Source: Verrucomicrobiota bacterium
GTDB lineage: Bacteria; Verrucomicrobiota; Verrucomicrobiia; Opitutales; UBA953
Length of the DNA: 64,000 nucleotides
Assembly: GCA_026397955.1 (NCBI GenBank)
Contig: JAPLTV010000059.1
Span: 1-64,000, forward strand
Reading direction: 5' to 3'
The stretch's first letter is position 1. Each line of letters opens with the position of its first letter. Below are positions 34,935-45,246 of the stretch, one piece after another. The position numbers were made by a program, and so were the translations under genes. Below the pieces are notes generated by a model that saw only the letters and a list, made by a program, of their open reading frames with translations, did no database searches and was not told the origin of the DNA.

Positions 34935-37475
34935 TTAACGGGGAATAGGGTGGGGTTTGGTCTTCCAGATGAGCTTAGCGTAGTCGCCGATCGAACGATC
35001 GGACGAGAACTTGGCGCAGCGGGCGACATTCCGGATGGCCATGGCGGCCCAGCGGCGACGGTCCAGGAAGGCCTTCTCGGCCTTGGCCTGGGCATCCACG
35101 TAGCTACGGAAGTCAGCCAGGACGAGGTAAGGGTCGCCGCCCTCCACGAGCGAATCAACGACGGGCGAAAGCGCTCCGGCCTGTTCGGGCGTAAAAGTAT
35201 CGGAGCGCAGCCAGTCGAGCAGCGCGGAAAGTTCCGGATCGGCGGCGAGCACCGTGCGCGGGTCATAGCCCTCAGCCCAGAGCTTCTCGACCTCTTCGAC
35301 CTGGAGGCCGAAGATGAAGATATTCTCGTCGCCGACTTCTTCGCCGATCTCGACGTTGGCGCCGTCGAGCGTGCCGATGGTCACCGCGCCGTTGAGGGCG
35401 AGCTTCATGTTGCCCGTGCCGGAGGCTTCCTTGCCGGCGGTGGAGATCTGTTCGGAAAGATCAGCGGCCGGAATGATGCGCTCGGCGAGCGAGACGCGGT
35501 AGTCCGGAAGGAATACGACCTTGAGCAGGCCGCGGACGCGTTCGTCGGAGTTGATGACGGCGCCGACGCGGTTGATCGCGTGGATGATGTGCTTGGCGAG
35601 GGCGTAACCCGGAGCGGCCTTGGCACCGAAGATGCAGACGCGAGGCGTGAAGTGACCATTCGGTTCGTTCAGAATCCGGCGGTAAAGGTGCAGGATATGC
35701 AGCAGGTTGAGGTGCTGGCGCTTGTACTCGTGGAGGCGCTTGATCTGCACGTCGAAGAGCGCGTCGGGCGAGACTTCCACGCCGACGATTTCCTTGATGC
35801 GGGCGGCGAGACGAATCTTGTTCGCGCGCTTGATGGCGAGGAAACGGTCTTGGAATGCGGGGCGATCGGCCAAGGCATCGAGCTTGCGCAGGCGGCCGAG
35901 ATCGGCCTCCCAGCCCTTGCCGGCAACCTCGTCGCATAGGGCGCCGAGCTCAGGATTGCAGCCGCGGACCCAGCGGCGCGGCGTGACGCCGTTGGTGACG
36001 TTGACGAACTTGCCCTTCCAGAGCTCATTGAATCCGGGGAATAGGTTAGCGCGGATGAGGCGGGTATGCAGTTCGGCCACGCCATTGACGTGGTGCGAGC
36101 CGACCACGGCGAGGTGTGCCATGCGGATGCGCTTCGGTAAGCCCTCCTGGACGATCGAAAGCTCTGTCTTACGGGCATCGTCTCCCGGCCAGCGCTTCTC
36201 GACATCCTCGAGGTGGCGGCGGTTGATCTCGTAGATAATCTCGAGGTGGCGCGGCAGCACCTTCTCGAAGAGCGGTACGGACCACGTCTCGAGGGCTTCC
36301 GGCAGCAAGGTGTGATTGGTGTAGCTGAAGACCTGCGTGCAGAGCGCCCAGGCTTCATCCCAATTCAGGCGCTCGACGTCGACCAGCAAGCGCATCAGTT
36401 CGGCGACCGCGATGGACGGGTGCGTGTCATTAAGCTGCACGGCGGCCTTGGCTGGCAGGTTAGTGAAGTCGGCGTTAACGCGGCGATGGCGGCGCAGGAT
36501 GTCCTGCAGCGAACACGACACGAAGAAGATCTGCTGCACGAGACGCAGCTCCTTGCCGCTCTCCGTGCTGTCGTTCGGATAGAGGACCTTGGAGACGATT
36601 TCACTCGAATCGCGCTCATGGACGGCCTCGACGTAGCCGCCGCGGTCGAACGCGCGGAAGTCGAATTCGGACGCGGCCTTGGATTCCCAGAGACGGAGGA
36701 AATTGACGCTGCTGCCCGCGAAGCCGGCGATCGGAATATCCCATGGCATCCCGAGGAGGTTGCGGGTCTCGACGAGTTCGGCGGAATGATTGCCGCGATC
36801 GTCAGTGCTATGCTTGACGCGGCCGTAGAGCGGCACGCTCACGCGATAGTTCGGGCGTCGGATCAGCCAAGGATTGTTATTGGCCAGCCAGTTATCGGCG
36901 ACTTCGACCTGACGGCCCTGCGCGAAGGTCTGGCGGAAGAGGCCGAACTCATAATGGATGCCGTAGCCGACGGCCGGGATGTCCATCGTGGCGAGGGAAT
37001 CGAGGAAGCAGGCGGCGAGGCGCCCCAGACCACCGTTGCCGAGGCCCATGTCGGCTTCTTCGTCAGCGACCGCTTCGAGATCCTGGCCGAGGTCAGCCAA
37101 GGCCGCCGTGGCGACGTCGCGGAGCTGCAGGTTGACCAGGTTATTGGTCAGCACGCGGCCCATCAGATATTCAAGGGAGAGATAGTAGACGCGACGGACG
37201 TTCTTGCTGGCATGCTGGGCCTGCGTGTCGATGTACCGCTCCAGCATCTGGTCGCGGGCCGCCATGCAGGTGGCCATCCACCAGTCATTACGGGTAGCGG
37301 TGACGCGATCGCGGGCGAAAGTGCTCTTCAGGTGACGCAGGATCGCGTCGCGGAAGACGGCGACCGGCGAATCGGCCGCGGGCTTCGCCTTGGCCTTCTT
37401 GGCAGGCTTAGGGGCGGGCTTGCGCGCCTTGACCACCAAGGCGGACTTCTTAGCGGGCTTCTTCTTTTTAGGCAT
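34935..37475 (-). CDS. glgP: glycogen/alpha-glucan phosphorylase
   Basis: It releases glucose-1-phosphate from alpha-1,4-glucans using PLP. The 846-residue protein has the standard blocks [47 protein letters not shown] and [28 protein letters not shown] with PLP Lys691. A ~35-residue Lys/Ala/Pro-rich N-terminal tail ([18 protein letters not shown]) is extra and could bind nucleic acid or the granule. It is the degradative partner of glgA at 47050. Confidence 0.95.
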   Translation of the reverse strand: MPKKKKPAKKSALVVKARKPAPKPAKKAKAKPAADSPVAVFRDAILRHLKSTFARDRVTATRNDWWMATCMAARDQMLERYIDTQAQHASKNVRRVYYLSLEYLMGRVLTNNLVNLQLRDVATAALADLGQDLEAVADEEADMGLGNGGLGRLAACFLDSLATMDIPAVGYGIHYEFGLFRQTFAQGRQVEVADNWLANNNPWLIRRPNYRVSVPLYGRVKHSTDDRGNHSAELVETRNLLGMPWDIPIAGFAGSSVNFLRLWESKAASEFDFRAFDRGGYVEAVHERDSSEIVSKVLYPNDSTESGKELRLVQQIFFVSCSLQDILRRHRRVNADFTNLPAKAAVQLNDTHPSIAVAELMRLLVDVERLNWDEAWALCTQVFSYTNHTLLPEALETWSVPLFEKVLPRHLEIIYEINRRHLEDVEKRWPGDDARKTELSIVQEGLPKRIRMAHLAVVGSHHVNGVAELHTRLIRANLFPGFNELWKGKFVNVTNGVTPRRWVRGCNPELGALCDEVAGKGWEADLGRLRKLDALADRPAFQDRFLAIKRANKIRLAARIKEIVGVEVSPDALFDVQIKRLHEYKRQHLNLLHILHLYRRILNEPNGHFTPRVCIFGAKAAPGYALAKHIIHAINRVGAVINSDERVRGLLKVVFLPDYRVSLAERIIPAADLSEQISTAGKEASGTGNMKLALNGAVTIGTLDGANVEIGEEVGDENIFIFGLQVEEVEKLWAEGYDPRTVLAADPELSALLDWLRSDTFTPEQAGALSPVVDSLVEGGDPYLVLADFRSYVDAQAKAEKAFLDRRRWAAMAIRNVARCAKFSSDRSIGDYAKLIWKTKPHPIPR

Positions 37476-37526
37476 GATCGTCGGTTAGGACAATCGACCA
37501 TAAGCCACAAGCGAGCCAAAACCGCG

Positions 37527-39857
37527 TCAGCCCTGTGCCAGCTCCCGCAACTTGTTCAAATCCAGCTTACCCGTGCCTAAAATCGGGATGACGGGTACTT
37601 TCTTGAACACCTTGGGAATCCACAGGTTAGCGAGCCCTTCGGCCGTGAGCGCCGAGCGGATCGCCTCGGCGTCGACGTCATCGACATGCAGCACCACGAG
37701 TTGCTCGCCCTTGGCCGGATCGGCGGTGCTGCTGACGGCGACCTTGATCTCCGAGGAGTCGGTCAGCTTCATCAGCTTACGCAAAGCGTCCTCGACGGTG
37801 CCATGCGGGACCATTTCTCCGCCGATCTTGGAAAAACGCGACAGGCGGCCCGCCAGATGCAGGAAGCCATCATCGTCCATGCGACCAAGGTCGCCCGTAC
37901 GATACCAGCCATCCGGCGTCATCGCCTTGGCCGACTGCTCGGCATCGAGATAGCCCATGAAGATATTGGCGCCCTTGATCTCCAGCAGACCCACCTGCCC
38001 GCTCGGCAGGACCTCGCCGGTCTCCGGCTCGACGAAGCGGACGGCGACACCAATGACCGGACGGCCGACGGAGCCGCGGACATTACCCAGCCACACGCCG
38101 TCGGGACCTTCGGGGTCGATCCGGTCGGGCACGTTGATGGACAGCACCGGACTGGTCTCGGTGATACCGTATCCTTCCAGTATCGGCGTCTCGAGTTGGG
38201 TGGCGAAAGCATCGACTAGGTCGGCTGGACACTTCTCAGCGCCGACGACGGCCCATTCGAGCGTCGCGAAGTCGGCGGCGGTACCACGACGGAGGTAAGG
38301 GCGAAGGAAGGTCGGCGTGCCGACGACGACCGTGACCTTCTCTTCCTTGATCGCTTTGACCGCGGCGGCGGAATCCAGCGGCGAAGGCAAAGTCACGAGA
38401 CGGGGCGTGCGGGAAAGCGAATACCAAAGCCCGATCGTGAAACCGAAGCTATGGAAGACCGGCAGGCTGCTGAGCAGGATCGCGTCGTCGGGTAGGATGT
38501 CGGCGTCCTCGATCTGACGCAGGTTGGCCAGGATGTTACGGTGCGAGAGACGCACGCCCTTGGGCTGGCCCGAACTGCCACTGGTAAAGAGCAGCGCCGC
38601 CTCGGCGTCGCCGCCGTGCTTCGGCAGACCCATGCAGGCCAGCGTCCAGGAGGTCGGAAGGCAGCGGATCAGGCTGATACGGAAAGCGAGGTCGCGACGT
38701 GAGTGCGCGGTCAGGAAGTCGGCGACATCGAGGACATGGTCACCCCAGGGGAAATCCGGCGACTTCTCGGAGAGCTTGCTGCGGAACGCGCCGGCGGTGA
38801 TGACGAGGTCCACCTCGGCTCGCTGGAGGCAGGAGAGCGCCTGCTCGCGCCCGAGCGAGAAGTTGAGGTTCACCGGGACCTTGTCGGCCAGCACACAACC
38901 GAGGTTGGCCACCGTCGCCGCGACGCCCGGAGGCAGCACGATGGCGACGCGCTTGCACGTGGTGCGGCGCTTGAGTTCACCCGCGAAAGCCCAGCCGAGG
39001 GCGAGCAACGTCGCGCCGGAGAACTCGCGGCGGGCCGACGTACGGTCGACCAAGGCGACGGAGCCGCCCTTCTTCGCCAGACCTTCAGCGACTTCGCGGC
39101 CGAGATGCCCTTCGAGGGATTCGCGCAGGGCGAAGGCCTCCGCGGCGAGCTCCAGCAGGCGCAGACGGGTCTTCGCATGCTCGGTCGCGGGAAACGGCTT
39201 ACCGATCACGACGCCGATGGGACGCGGGAAGTGCTTGGGCATCTTCCAGAAGGACTTGCCGCCGCTGAAGCTCAGGATTGAGCCCCACATGCCGTCGATG
39301 GCGACCGGCAGGATCGGCACGCCGCCGCGCCGGGCGATCAGCTCGAACCCCTTGCGCAGCTGCATCAGCCCGCCGTTCCGGGTGATGCTCCCCTCGGGAA
39401 AGATGCAGACGACTTCGCCGCGGGCAAGCGCTTCGCCCGACTTGATGATGGCCTCCTTGGCCTTCGTCTCGGAGACCGGGATCGTCCCCATGAGTCGGCA
39501 CATGAAGCCGAGGAACTTATGCCGCTCGAAACCTTCCCAAGAAAGGAAGCGTACCGGTCGACGCGACATCACGCCCATCACCAGCACGTCGGCATAGGCC
39601 ACATGGTTCGCGATGAGCAGCACGCCGCCCTGATCCGGGATATTCTCCAGCCCGCGGATACGGATACGGTACCCGCACTTCAGGAGCAGCCAGCACAGGG
39701 TGTGCATGACGCAATAACCCAACGACATCGACGGGTGCCGGCGAGGAGCCCGCCAGGCGAAGGCCACCAGAAAGACTGTCAGAAAGAGGAGGCCGAAAGC
39801 GACGAGCGCCATGACGATCGTCAGCAGGAACCAGCCGAGGGAGTAAAGCAGGGGCAC
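37527..39857 (-). CDS. aas: acyltransferase / acyl-ACP synthetase fusion (Aas-like)
   Basis: A 776-residue, membrane-associated enzyme of phospholipid turnover. N-terminal TM segments (residues ~5-35, ~48-65) lead to a PlsC domain with the acyltransferase motifs IANHVAYAD (H-x4-D) and FPEGSITR. Residues ~270-776 form an AMP-dependent ligase with LLFTSGSSGQPKGV, YGITETSP and GWYRTGDLGRMDDDG. The order matches E. coli Aas, which re-acylates lysophosphatidylethanolamine. The symbol is by domain order and moderate. Divergent from the yej-like operon. Confidence 0.82.
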   Translation of the reverse strand: MPLLYSLGWFLLTIVMALVAFGLLFLTVFLVAFAWRAPRRHPSMSLGYCVMHTLCWLLLKCGYRIRIRGLENIPDQGGVLLIANHVAYADVLVMGVMSRRPVRFLSWEGFERHKFLGFMCRLMGTIPVSETKAKEAIIKSGEALARGEVVCIFPEGSITRNGGLMQLRKGFELIARRGGVPILPVAIDGMWGSILSFSGGKSFWKMPKHFPRPIGVVIGKPFPATEHAKTRLRLLELAAEAFALRESLEGHLGREVAEGLAKKGGSVALVDRTSARREFSGATLLALGWAFAGELKRRTTCKRVAIVLPPGVAATVANLGCVLADKVPVNLNFSLGREQALSCLQRAEVDLVITAGAFRSKLSEKSPDFPWGDHVLDVADFLTAHSRRDLAFRISLIRCLPTSWTLACMGLPKHGGDAEAALLFTSGSSGQPKGVRLSHRNILANLRQIEDADILPDDAILLSSLPVFHSFGFTIGLWYSLSRTPRLVTLPSPLDSAAAVKAIKEEKVTVVVGTPTFLRPYLRRGTAADFATLEWAVVGAEKCPADLVDAFATQLETPILEGYGITETSPVLSINVPDRIDPEGPDGVWLGNVRGSVGRPVIGVAVRFVEPETGEVLPSGQVGLLEIKGANIFMGYLDAEQSAKAMTPDGWYRTGDLGRMDDDGFLHLAGRLSRFSKIGGEMVPHGTVEDALRKLMKLTDSSEIKVAVSSTADPAKGEQLVVLHVDDVDAEAIRSALTAEGLANLWIPKVFKKVPVIPILGTGKLDLNKLRELAQG

Positions 39858-39949
39858 CCAGAGAAAGTGAGGTGTCCGCCGTCGGGTGCAAGCCGAGTCC
39901 TTTCGAGGTTGACCCCTCCCCTCCCCTGAATGCCCTATAGAGACCCGCG

Positions 39950-41182
39950 ATGCGCGACTACGTCCTCAGACGGTTGCTGCTAGTCCCACTGACCTTCGTG
40001 GGCATCACGTTCGTCGCGTTCTGCTTCACCCGTTTCGTCCCCGGGGGGCCGATCGAACAAGCCCTCGCCGAGCGCCAGCAGGCCGACCGCAAGCGGAGCA
40101 CAGCGGCGCGCCCCAGCGGCCCGGCCTCACCCGAAGAGCTCGACAACCTCAAGCGGCGCTATGGCTTCGATCGTTCTCTTCTAGAGGCCTATGCCATCTG
40201 GCTCGGAGCCCTCCCGGGACCGGCAGACTGGGTCACCGTGCGCCTGGACAAGGACGGCAAGGCCGAGGCCGAAGTCGCCGACGACCTCAATTCAGGCAAA
40301 TCCTTCAAGCTCAACATCAGCCAGACTGGAAGCACCTTTACGGCGGCCATGCCAGACGGCAAACCCCGGGCACACTGGTTTGCTACCGCCGCCCCCCTGC
40401 CCGACGACCCCGAGAAAGCGACGCGCGTGCTCGTCTACCGACGCGCCTACGCCGGACTCCTCCAAGCGGAGCTCGGCGACTCCACCGCCAGCGACAAGCC
40501 GGTCTGGGACGAAATCAAGTCACGCCTGCCCATCTCGGCTTGGTTCGGCGGATGGTCTTTGCTGCTCGCCTATGCGATCTCAATCCCGCTCGGCGTCGCC
40601 AAGGCCCTGAAGCGGGACGGCTGGTTCGACCGCACCTCGACCCAAGTGCTCTTTATCCTCTATTCCGTTCCTGGCTTCGTCCTCGCCGTCGCGGGACTCA
40701 ACCTCCTCTGCCACCAGTTGCACTGGTTCCCGTCGAAGGGCTTCGACTGGAGCCAACCGTTCCACAGCACCTTCCTCCCACTGGCCTGCGAGATGGTCGG
40801 CGCCTTCACCGCGCTCACGCTGTTCACCCGCAACGGACTGCTTGATAACCTGACCGCCGACTACGTCCGCACCGCCAAAGCCAAGGGCCTCAGCAACCGT
40901 CGCATCGTCTTCGTCCACGTGCTCCGGAATTCACTAATCCCGATCGCCGCGACCTTCGGCGGTAACCTCGGCTTCTTCCTCACCGGCTCGTTTCTCATCG
41001 AGTTCACGTTCAACATCCCCGGACTCGGCCTGCTCGGCTACGATTCACTCGTCCACCGCGACTACCCCGTCTTCCTCGGCCTCCTCACGCTCTCCAGCCT
41101 GGCGATGCTCCTCGGCAACATCGTCTCCGACCTCTGCGTCGCCGCCGTCGACCCGCGCATCCGGTTCGACAAATCCGCATGA
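39950..41182 (+). CDS. yejB: YejB-type peptide ABC transporter permease
   Basis: A 410-residue inner-membrane permease. TM1 (residues ~8-28) leads into FVPGGPIEQALAERQ, the YejB/DppB signature. The permease core ends with NLGFFLTGSFLIEFTFNIPGLG and the TRNGLLDNLTADYVRTAKAKGLS loop. Between TM1 and TM2 there is an extra periplasmic region (residues ~85-190, WVTVRLDKDGKAEAEVADD and following) of about 45 residues beyond the E. coli protein. First gene of a seven-gene overlapping run; its stop overlaps the next ATG by 4 bp. Confidence 0.88.
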   Translation: MRDYVLRRLLLVPLTFVGITFVAFCFTRFVPGGPIEQALAERQQADRKRSTAARPSGPASPEELDNLKRRYGFDRSLLEAYAIWLGALPGPADWVTVRLDKDGKAEAEVADDLNSGKSFKLNISQTGSTFTAAMPDGKPRAHWFATAAPLPDDPEKATRVLVYRRAYAGLLQAELGDSTASDKPVWDEIKSRLPISAWFGGWSLLLAYAISIPLGVAKALKRDGWFDRTSTQVLFILYSVPGFVLAVAGLNLLCHQLHWFPSKGFDWSQPFHSTFLPLACEMVGAFTALTLFTRNGLLDNLTADYVRTAKAKGLSNRRIVFVHVLRNSLIPIAATFGGNLGFFLTGSFLIEFTFNIPGLGLLGYDSLVHRDYPVFLGLLTLSSLAMLLGNIVSDLCVAAVDPRIRFDKSA

Positions 41183-42471
41183 GCCTCTTCGACCCCATCA
41201 CCCTCCAACGCTTCGAACGTTTCCGTCGCAACCGCCTTGGCTGGTGGTCGCTGCTGACCTTGGGCACGCTTTCCCTCCTCGCCCTGCTCGGACCGCTGCT
41301 GGTCGGTAACCGTCCCCTCGTGCTCAAGGTCGACGGAGCGTATCGCTTCCCGGTCTTCGCCGGTTTCATCTCCGGACGCGAACTCGGCCTCAAGATCGAA
41401 AGTGAGCCCAACTATCGGCTCTTAGCCGAAGAGCTGAAACAGAACGGCCGAGGCTGGCTCGTCATGCCGCCCGTGCCCTTCGCCCCTGGCGAAGTCTGCG
41501 AGGTTATGCCGGCAGCGTCGCGCGACAGCGAGGGGCGCTGGAAAGACCCTCGCGGAATCATCACCGACGGCCGCATCTTCACGCTCAACGCCGACGGTAG
41601 CCGCCGGCAGACTTGGACCGTCATCGACGGGCGCCCGCATGGCGACGCACGCCGCTTCGCCGAAGGCATCGGCGTCGCCCGTGCGAAATTCGCCGACGGC
41701 AAAGTCGCCCAACGCGTGCCCGCCGACGACCGCACCGACTGGGAGCCCAGAGAGGCCCTCCGGACACAGGTACCTTCGCCCTGCCCACCCGGACTAGATG
41801 GGCATTGGCTGGGGACCGACGAATCCGGTCACGACATTCTCGCGCGGCTCTTCGGCGGCTTCCGCCTGCTGCTCCTCTCCGCGCTCATCTACCTGCCTTG
41901 CGCCTATGGAATCGGCCTGGTCCTCGGCGCCGCCATGGGCTACTTCGGCGGCTGGTTCGACATGGTCTCCCAGCGCGCGATGGAAATCTGGTCCAACATC
42001 CCATTCCTCTACGCGATCATCTTCCTCGCCAGCCTGCTCGAGCCCTCGCTGGCCGTCCTCGTGCTCATTCTCGTCGCGTTCTCGTGGATCGGACTTGCCC
42101 AGCAACTCCGCGCCTCGGCTTACCAAGTCTCCGCCCGCGACTACGTCACCGCCTCCCGCGCACTCGGGGCGAGCCATGCGCGGATCATTTGGAGCCACAT
42201 CCTGCCCAACTGCACGACCGTGATCCTGACCACACTGCCCTTCAGCCTGCACGGGCTCGTCTTCTCGCTGTCGGCCCTTGACTATCTCGGCTTCGGGCTG
42301 CCGCCCACGGAGCCTTCGTGGGGCGAGCTCCTCCACCAGGCCAAGGAGAACTGGGCTGCTTGGTGGATCCTTGGCCCGACTTTGTTCTGCCTCGTCGGCA
42401 CCATGGTCATGATCAACTCCATCGGCGAAGCGCTCCAGGATGCTTTCGACGTGCGTCGCACCCAAAAATGA
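41179..42471 (+). CDS. yejE: YejE-type peptide ABC transporter permease
   Basis: A 430-residue permease. TM1 is LGWWSLLTLGTLSLLALLGPLL; the subfamily block HWLGTDESGHDILARLFGGFR begins near residue 207. The usual EAA loop region is DYVTASRALGASHARIIWSHILPN. The periplasmic stretch before the HWLGTD motif is about 150 residues, roughly 90 longer than in E. coli YejE. It pairs with YejB, whose stop it overlaps, and its TGA overlaps the next ATG. Confidence 0.88.
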   Translation: MSLFDPITLQRFERFRRNRLGWWSLLTLGTLSLLALLGPLLVGNRPLVLKVDGAYRFPVFAGFISGRELGLKIESEPNYRLLAEELKQNGRGWLVMPPVPFAPGEVCEVMPAASRDSEGRWKDPRGIITDGRIFTLNADGSRRQTWTVIDGRPHGDARRFAEGIGVARAKFADGKVAQRVPADDRTDWEPREALRTQVPSPCPPGLDGHWLGTDESGHDILARLFGGFRLLLLSALIYLPCAYGIGLVLGAAMGYFGGWFDMVSQRAMEIWSNIPFLYAIIFLASLLEPSLAVLVLILVAFSWIGLAQQLRASAYQVSARDYVTASRALGASHARIIWSHILPNCTTVILTTLPFSLHGLVFSLSALDYLGFGLPPTEPSWGELLHQAKENWAAWWILGPTLFCLVGTMVMINSIGEALQDAFDVRRTQK

Positions 42472-44351
42472 GAACCTTGCTCGCCTTCCTCTTCGTTCTG
42501 ACGAACGCCTCGGCCCAGACCTTCGAGGACCCGAAGGCCGCAGCCTTCTTCGCCGAGCACAAGGACTTCTTCCGTTACGCGACGACGGCCGACCTCCCCA
42601 AGGACCTAGCGTGGCACGATGGCTCGGGGCAGAAGGAGTTCGCCGACCCCCGTGCCGTCCGCGGCGGCACGCTCCGCCAGTTCACGGCTGGCACACCACC
42701 GACGCTCCGCCGCGTCGGCCCGAACGCCAACAATAGTTTCCGCGGCGAGCTTTACGACAACAACGACTTCGGCCTGCTCTCCTCGCACCCCAACACCGAC
42801 GAGCCGATCCCGGCCCTGGCGACAAGCTGGGCGATGTCGGCCGACGGTATGACAGCCTATTTCCGCCTCGACCCGAACGCGAAGTTCACCGACGGACAGC
42901 CGATCACTGCGGACGACTACTTCTACGCCTTCTACTTCCATCGCTCGCCTTGGGCCAAGGCCGACTGGTACGCCGACTTCTACACCCGCGAATGGGGCGG
43001 CATCACGAAATACGACGCGCACACGATCTCCATCAAGGCACCGCGCAAGCGGCCTTACCAGCTCGAGCAGCTCGGCGAGCTCCGCCCGCTGCCGCGTAAC
43101 TTCTTCAAGGACTTCGGCCCGAACTACGAGAAGCTGTATAACGACCGCTTCCAGCCCACCACTGGTCCTTACTTCGTCGGCCCGACCGGCTTACAACGCG
43201 AAAAGTCCGTCACACTCACCCGTGTGCAGGACTGGTGGGGCGACCATCGCAAGTTCACTCGCCACCGCTATAATCCCGACGTCATCGAATACGGCGTCAT
43301 CCGCGAGATCGACAGCGCCTACGCCTCGATGCTCAGCGGGGAGATCGACTTCATGCCAATCATGATGCCGCGCTACTGGTACGGCACCAACGAGAAGAAG
43401 GCCTACCAGAACGGCTACCTCACCAAGGCCCAGTTCTTCAACGACATCCCCCGCCCTCCCTACGGGCTCTACCTGAACACGCAGAAACCGCACCTCTCGG
43501 ACCTCGACGTGCGCGTCGGGCTGCAGCACGCCACCGACTTCCAGCGCGTCATCGACGGCTTCTACCGCGGCGACTACGAACGCCTGAACCAGTTTAGCGA
43601 AGGCCTGGGAAAGTTCACCGACCCGTCCATCCGCCCCCGCCGCTATTCGCCCGAGCTCGCCCGCGCCGCCTTCGCCAAGGCCGGTTTCACCCAAGTCGGC
43701 CCCGACGGCATCCTCATGAACGCCGCGGGCGAGCGGCTATCATTTCGCCTGACCTTCGACACCTCCGATCGCCGCAAGTATCTTGCGACCCTCGTCGAAT
43801 CCGCCCGGCGCTGCGGCGTCGAGTACCGCCCGGAGACGCTCGAACACACGACCATGTACCGCAAGGTCATGGAAAAGAACCACGACATCGTCTTCTGGGC
43901 TTGGTCCGTCTCCGGCCGCATCCCCGCGCTTTGGGAATCGCACCACACCGACAACGCCGTCGAGAAACTGGCGGACGGACGCAAGGTGCCGAAACGCCAG
44001 ACGAACAACATCACCGGTATCGATGACCCGGCGCTCTCCAAGATCATCGACCAGTTCCGCAACGCCACCGAGGAGGATGAGATGATCAAGCTGTCGTTCC
44101 AGATGCAGCACCGCATCCACGACCTCGCCGACTTCATCCCAGGCTTCAAGGTGCCCGGATACCGCATCGCCCACTGGGGTTGGGTCAAGTTCCCGGAGGG
44201 CTTCGATGTCCGCTCGGCCGAAGACCCGGGGCAATACGGCCTCTTCTGGCTCGACCCCAAGCAACGCGAGGTCGACCTCAAGGATTTCCGCGACGGCAAG
44301 GTGCGCGGTGCGCCGAAGACCGTTATCGAAGACCGCTGGCGCGCCGAATGA
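42468..44351 (+). CDS. yejA: YejA-type extracellular peptide-binding protein
   Basis: A 627-residue SBP_bac_5-family solute-binding protein with signal peptide (1-16). Family features are RGGTLRQFTAGTPPTLRRVGPN, YFRLDPNAKFTDGQPITADDYFYAFYFHRSPWA, LNTQKPHLSDLDVRVGLQHATD and the YejA-like C-terminus IPGFKVPGYRIAHWGWVKFPEGF. The ligand should be oligopeptides or peptide-like compounds such as microcin C-type molecules in other species. The ATG shares bases with the yejE stop. Confidence 0.88.
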   Translation: MRTLLAFLFVLTNASAQTFEDPKAAAFFAEHKDFFRYATTADLPKDLAWHDGSGQKEFADPRAVRGGTLRQFTAGTPPTLRRVGPNANNSFRGELYDNNDFGLLSSHPNTDEPIPALATSWAMSADGMTAYFRLDPNAKFTDGQPITADDYFYAFYFHRSPWAKADWYADFYTREWGGITKYDAHTISIKAPRKRPYQLEQLGELRPLPRNFFKDFGPNYEKLYNDRFQPTTGPYFVGPTGLQREKSVTLTRVQDWWGDHRKFTRHRYNPDVIEYGVIREIDSAYASMLSGEIDFMPIMMPRYWYGTNEKKAYQNGYLTKAQFFNDIPRPPYGLYLNTQKPHLSDLDVRVGLQHATDFQRVIDGFYRGDYERLNQFSEGLGKFTDPSIRPRRYSPELARAAFAKAGFTQVGPDGILMNAAGERLSFRLTFDTSDRRKYLATLVESARRCGVEYRPETLEHTTMYRKVMEKNHDIVFWAWSVSGRIPALWESHHTDNAVEKLADGRKVPKRQTNNITGIDDPALSKIIDQFRNATEEDEMIKLSFQMQHRIHDLADFIPGFKVPGYRIAHWGWVKFPEGFDVRSAEDPGQYGLFWLDPKQREVDLKDFRDGKVRGAPKTVIEDRWRAE

Positions 44352-44400
44352 CCACCGTTCTTCCTTTCCCTTCGCCACCCCCCGACCTATGTTGCCGACC

Positions 44401-45246
44401 ATGTCCGCCGAGCCCCTCCTGAAAGTCCAGGATCTCTGCGTCACCTTCCGCACCGGTGACCGTGCGACCGTCGCCGCCCAAGGCGTGAGCTACGAGCTCG
44501 CCGCCGGCGAAGTCCTTGCTGTCGTCGGCGAATCCGGCTCGGGCAAGTCCGTCTCCGCCCTAGCGCTCACCCGCCTCCTGCCGCCCGAGCCCTCCTGCAC
44601 CCTCTCCGGTTCCGTCAAACTGGCCGGCGTCGAACTGCTCGGCCTCCCCGAGGACAAACTCGCCAAGGTCCGCGGTGGCTCGATCGCCTACATCTTCCAG
44701 GAACCCGGCACTTCGCTGAATCCGGTCTACACCATCGGCTTCCAGATCGGCGAAGCCGTCGCCCTGCACCGCCCTGAGGTCAAGGACATCAAGGCTGAGG
44801 TCATCCGCTCCCTCGCCGAAGTCCACATCAACGACCCCGAACGCGTCGCGAACCAATACCCGCACGAACTCTCCGGCGGCATGCAGCAGCGTGCGATGAT
44901 CGCCATGGCCCTCGCATGTAACCCGAAGATCCTCGTGGCCGACGAGCCGACCACCGCGCTCGATGTGACTATTCAAAAGGAAATCATGGACCTCCTCGCC
45001 CGCCTCCGTCGCGAGCGCGGTATGAGCATCGTCCTCATCACCCACAACTTCGGCATCATCGCGAACTTCGCCGACAAGGTGGCGGTGATGTGGAAAGGGA
45101 GTATCGTTGAATCTGGCCCGGTCGAACAGATCATGCGCATTCAGTCGCATCCCTACACCAAGGCCTTGATCGCCTGCATCCCGCGTCTCGGCCAGCGCCG
45201 CCGCCGCCTCACCACCCTGTCCGACGAACTCAAGGTCTCCCGATGA
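44401..45246 (+). CDS. oligopeptide ABC transporter ATPase, first subunit
   Basis: A 281-residue ABC ATPase of the DppD/OppD type. Walker A is VVGESGSGKSVSALALTRLL, the signature LSGGMQQRAMIAMAL and Walker B ILVADEPTTALDVT. The C-terminal LIACIPRLGQRRRRLTTL is typical of the DppD branch that carries an iron-sulfur or peptide-binding tail. An in-frame ATG at 44389 would add four residues. In E. coli yejF both ATPase halves are fused; here they are separate genes. Confidence 0.9.
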   Translation: MSAEPLLKVQDLCVTFRTGDRATVAAQGVSYELAAGEVLAVVGESGSGKSVSALALTRLLPPEPSCTLSGSVKLAGVELLGLPEDKLAKVRGGSIAYIFQEPGTSLNPVYTIGFQIGEAVALHRPEVKDIKAEVIRSLAEVHINDPERVANQYPHELSGGMQQRAMIAMALACNPKILVADEPTTALDVTIQKEIMDLLARLRRERGMSIVLITHNFGIIANFADKVAVMWKGSIVESGPVEQIMRIQSHPYTKALIACIPRLGQRRRRLTTLSDELKVSR

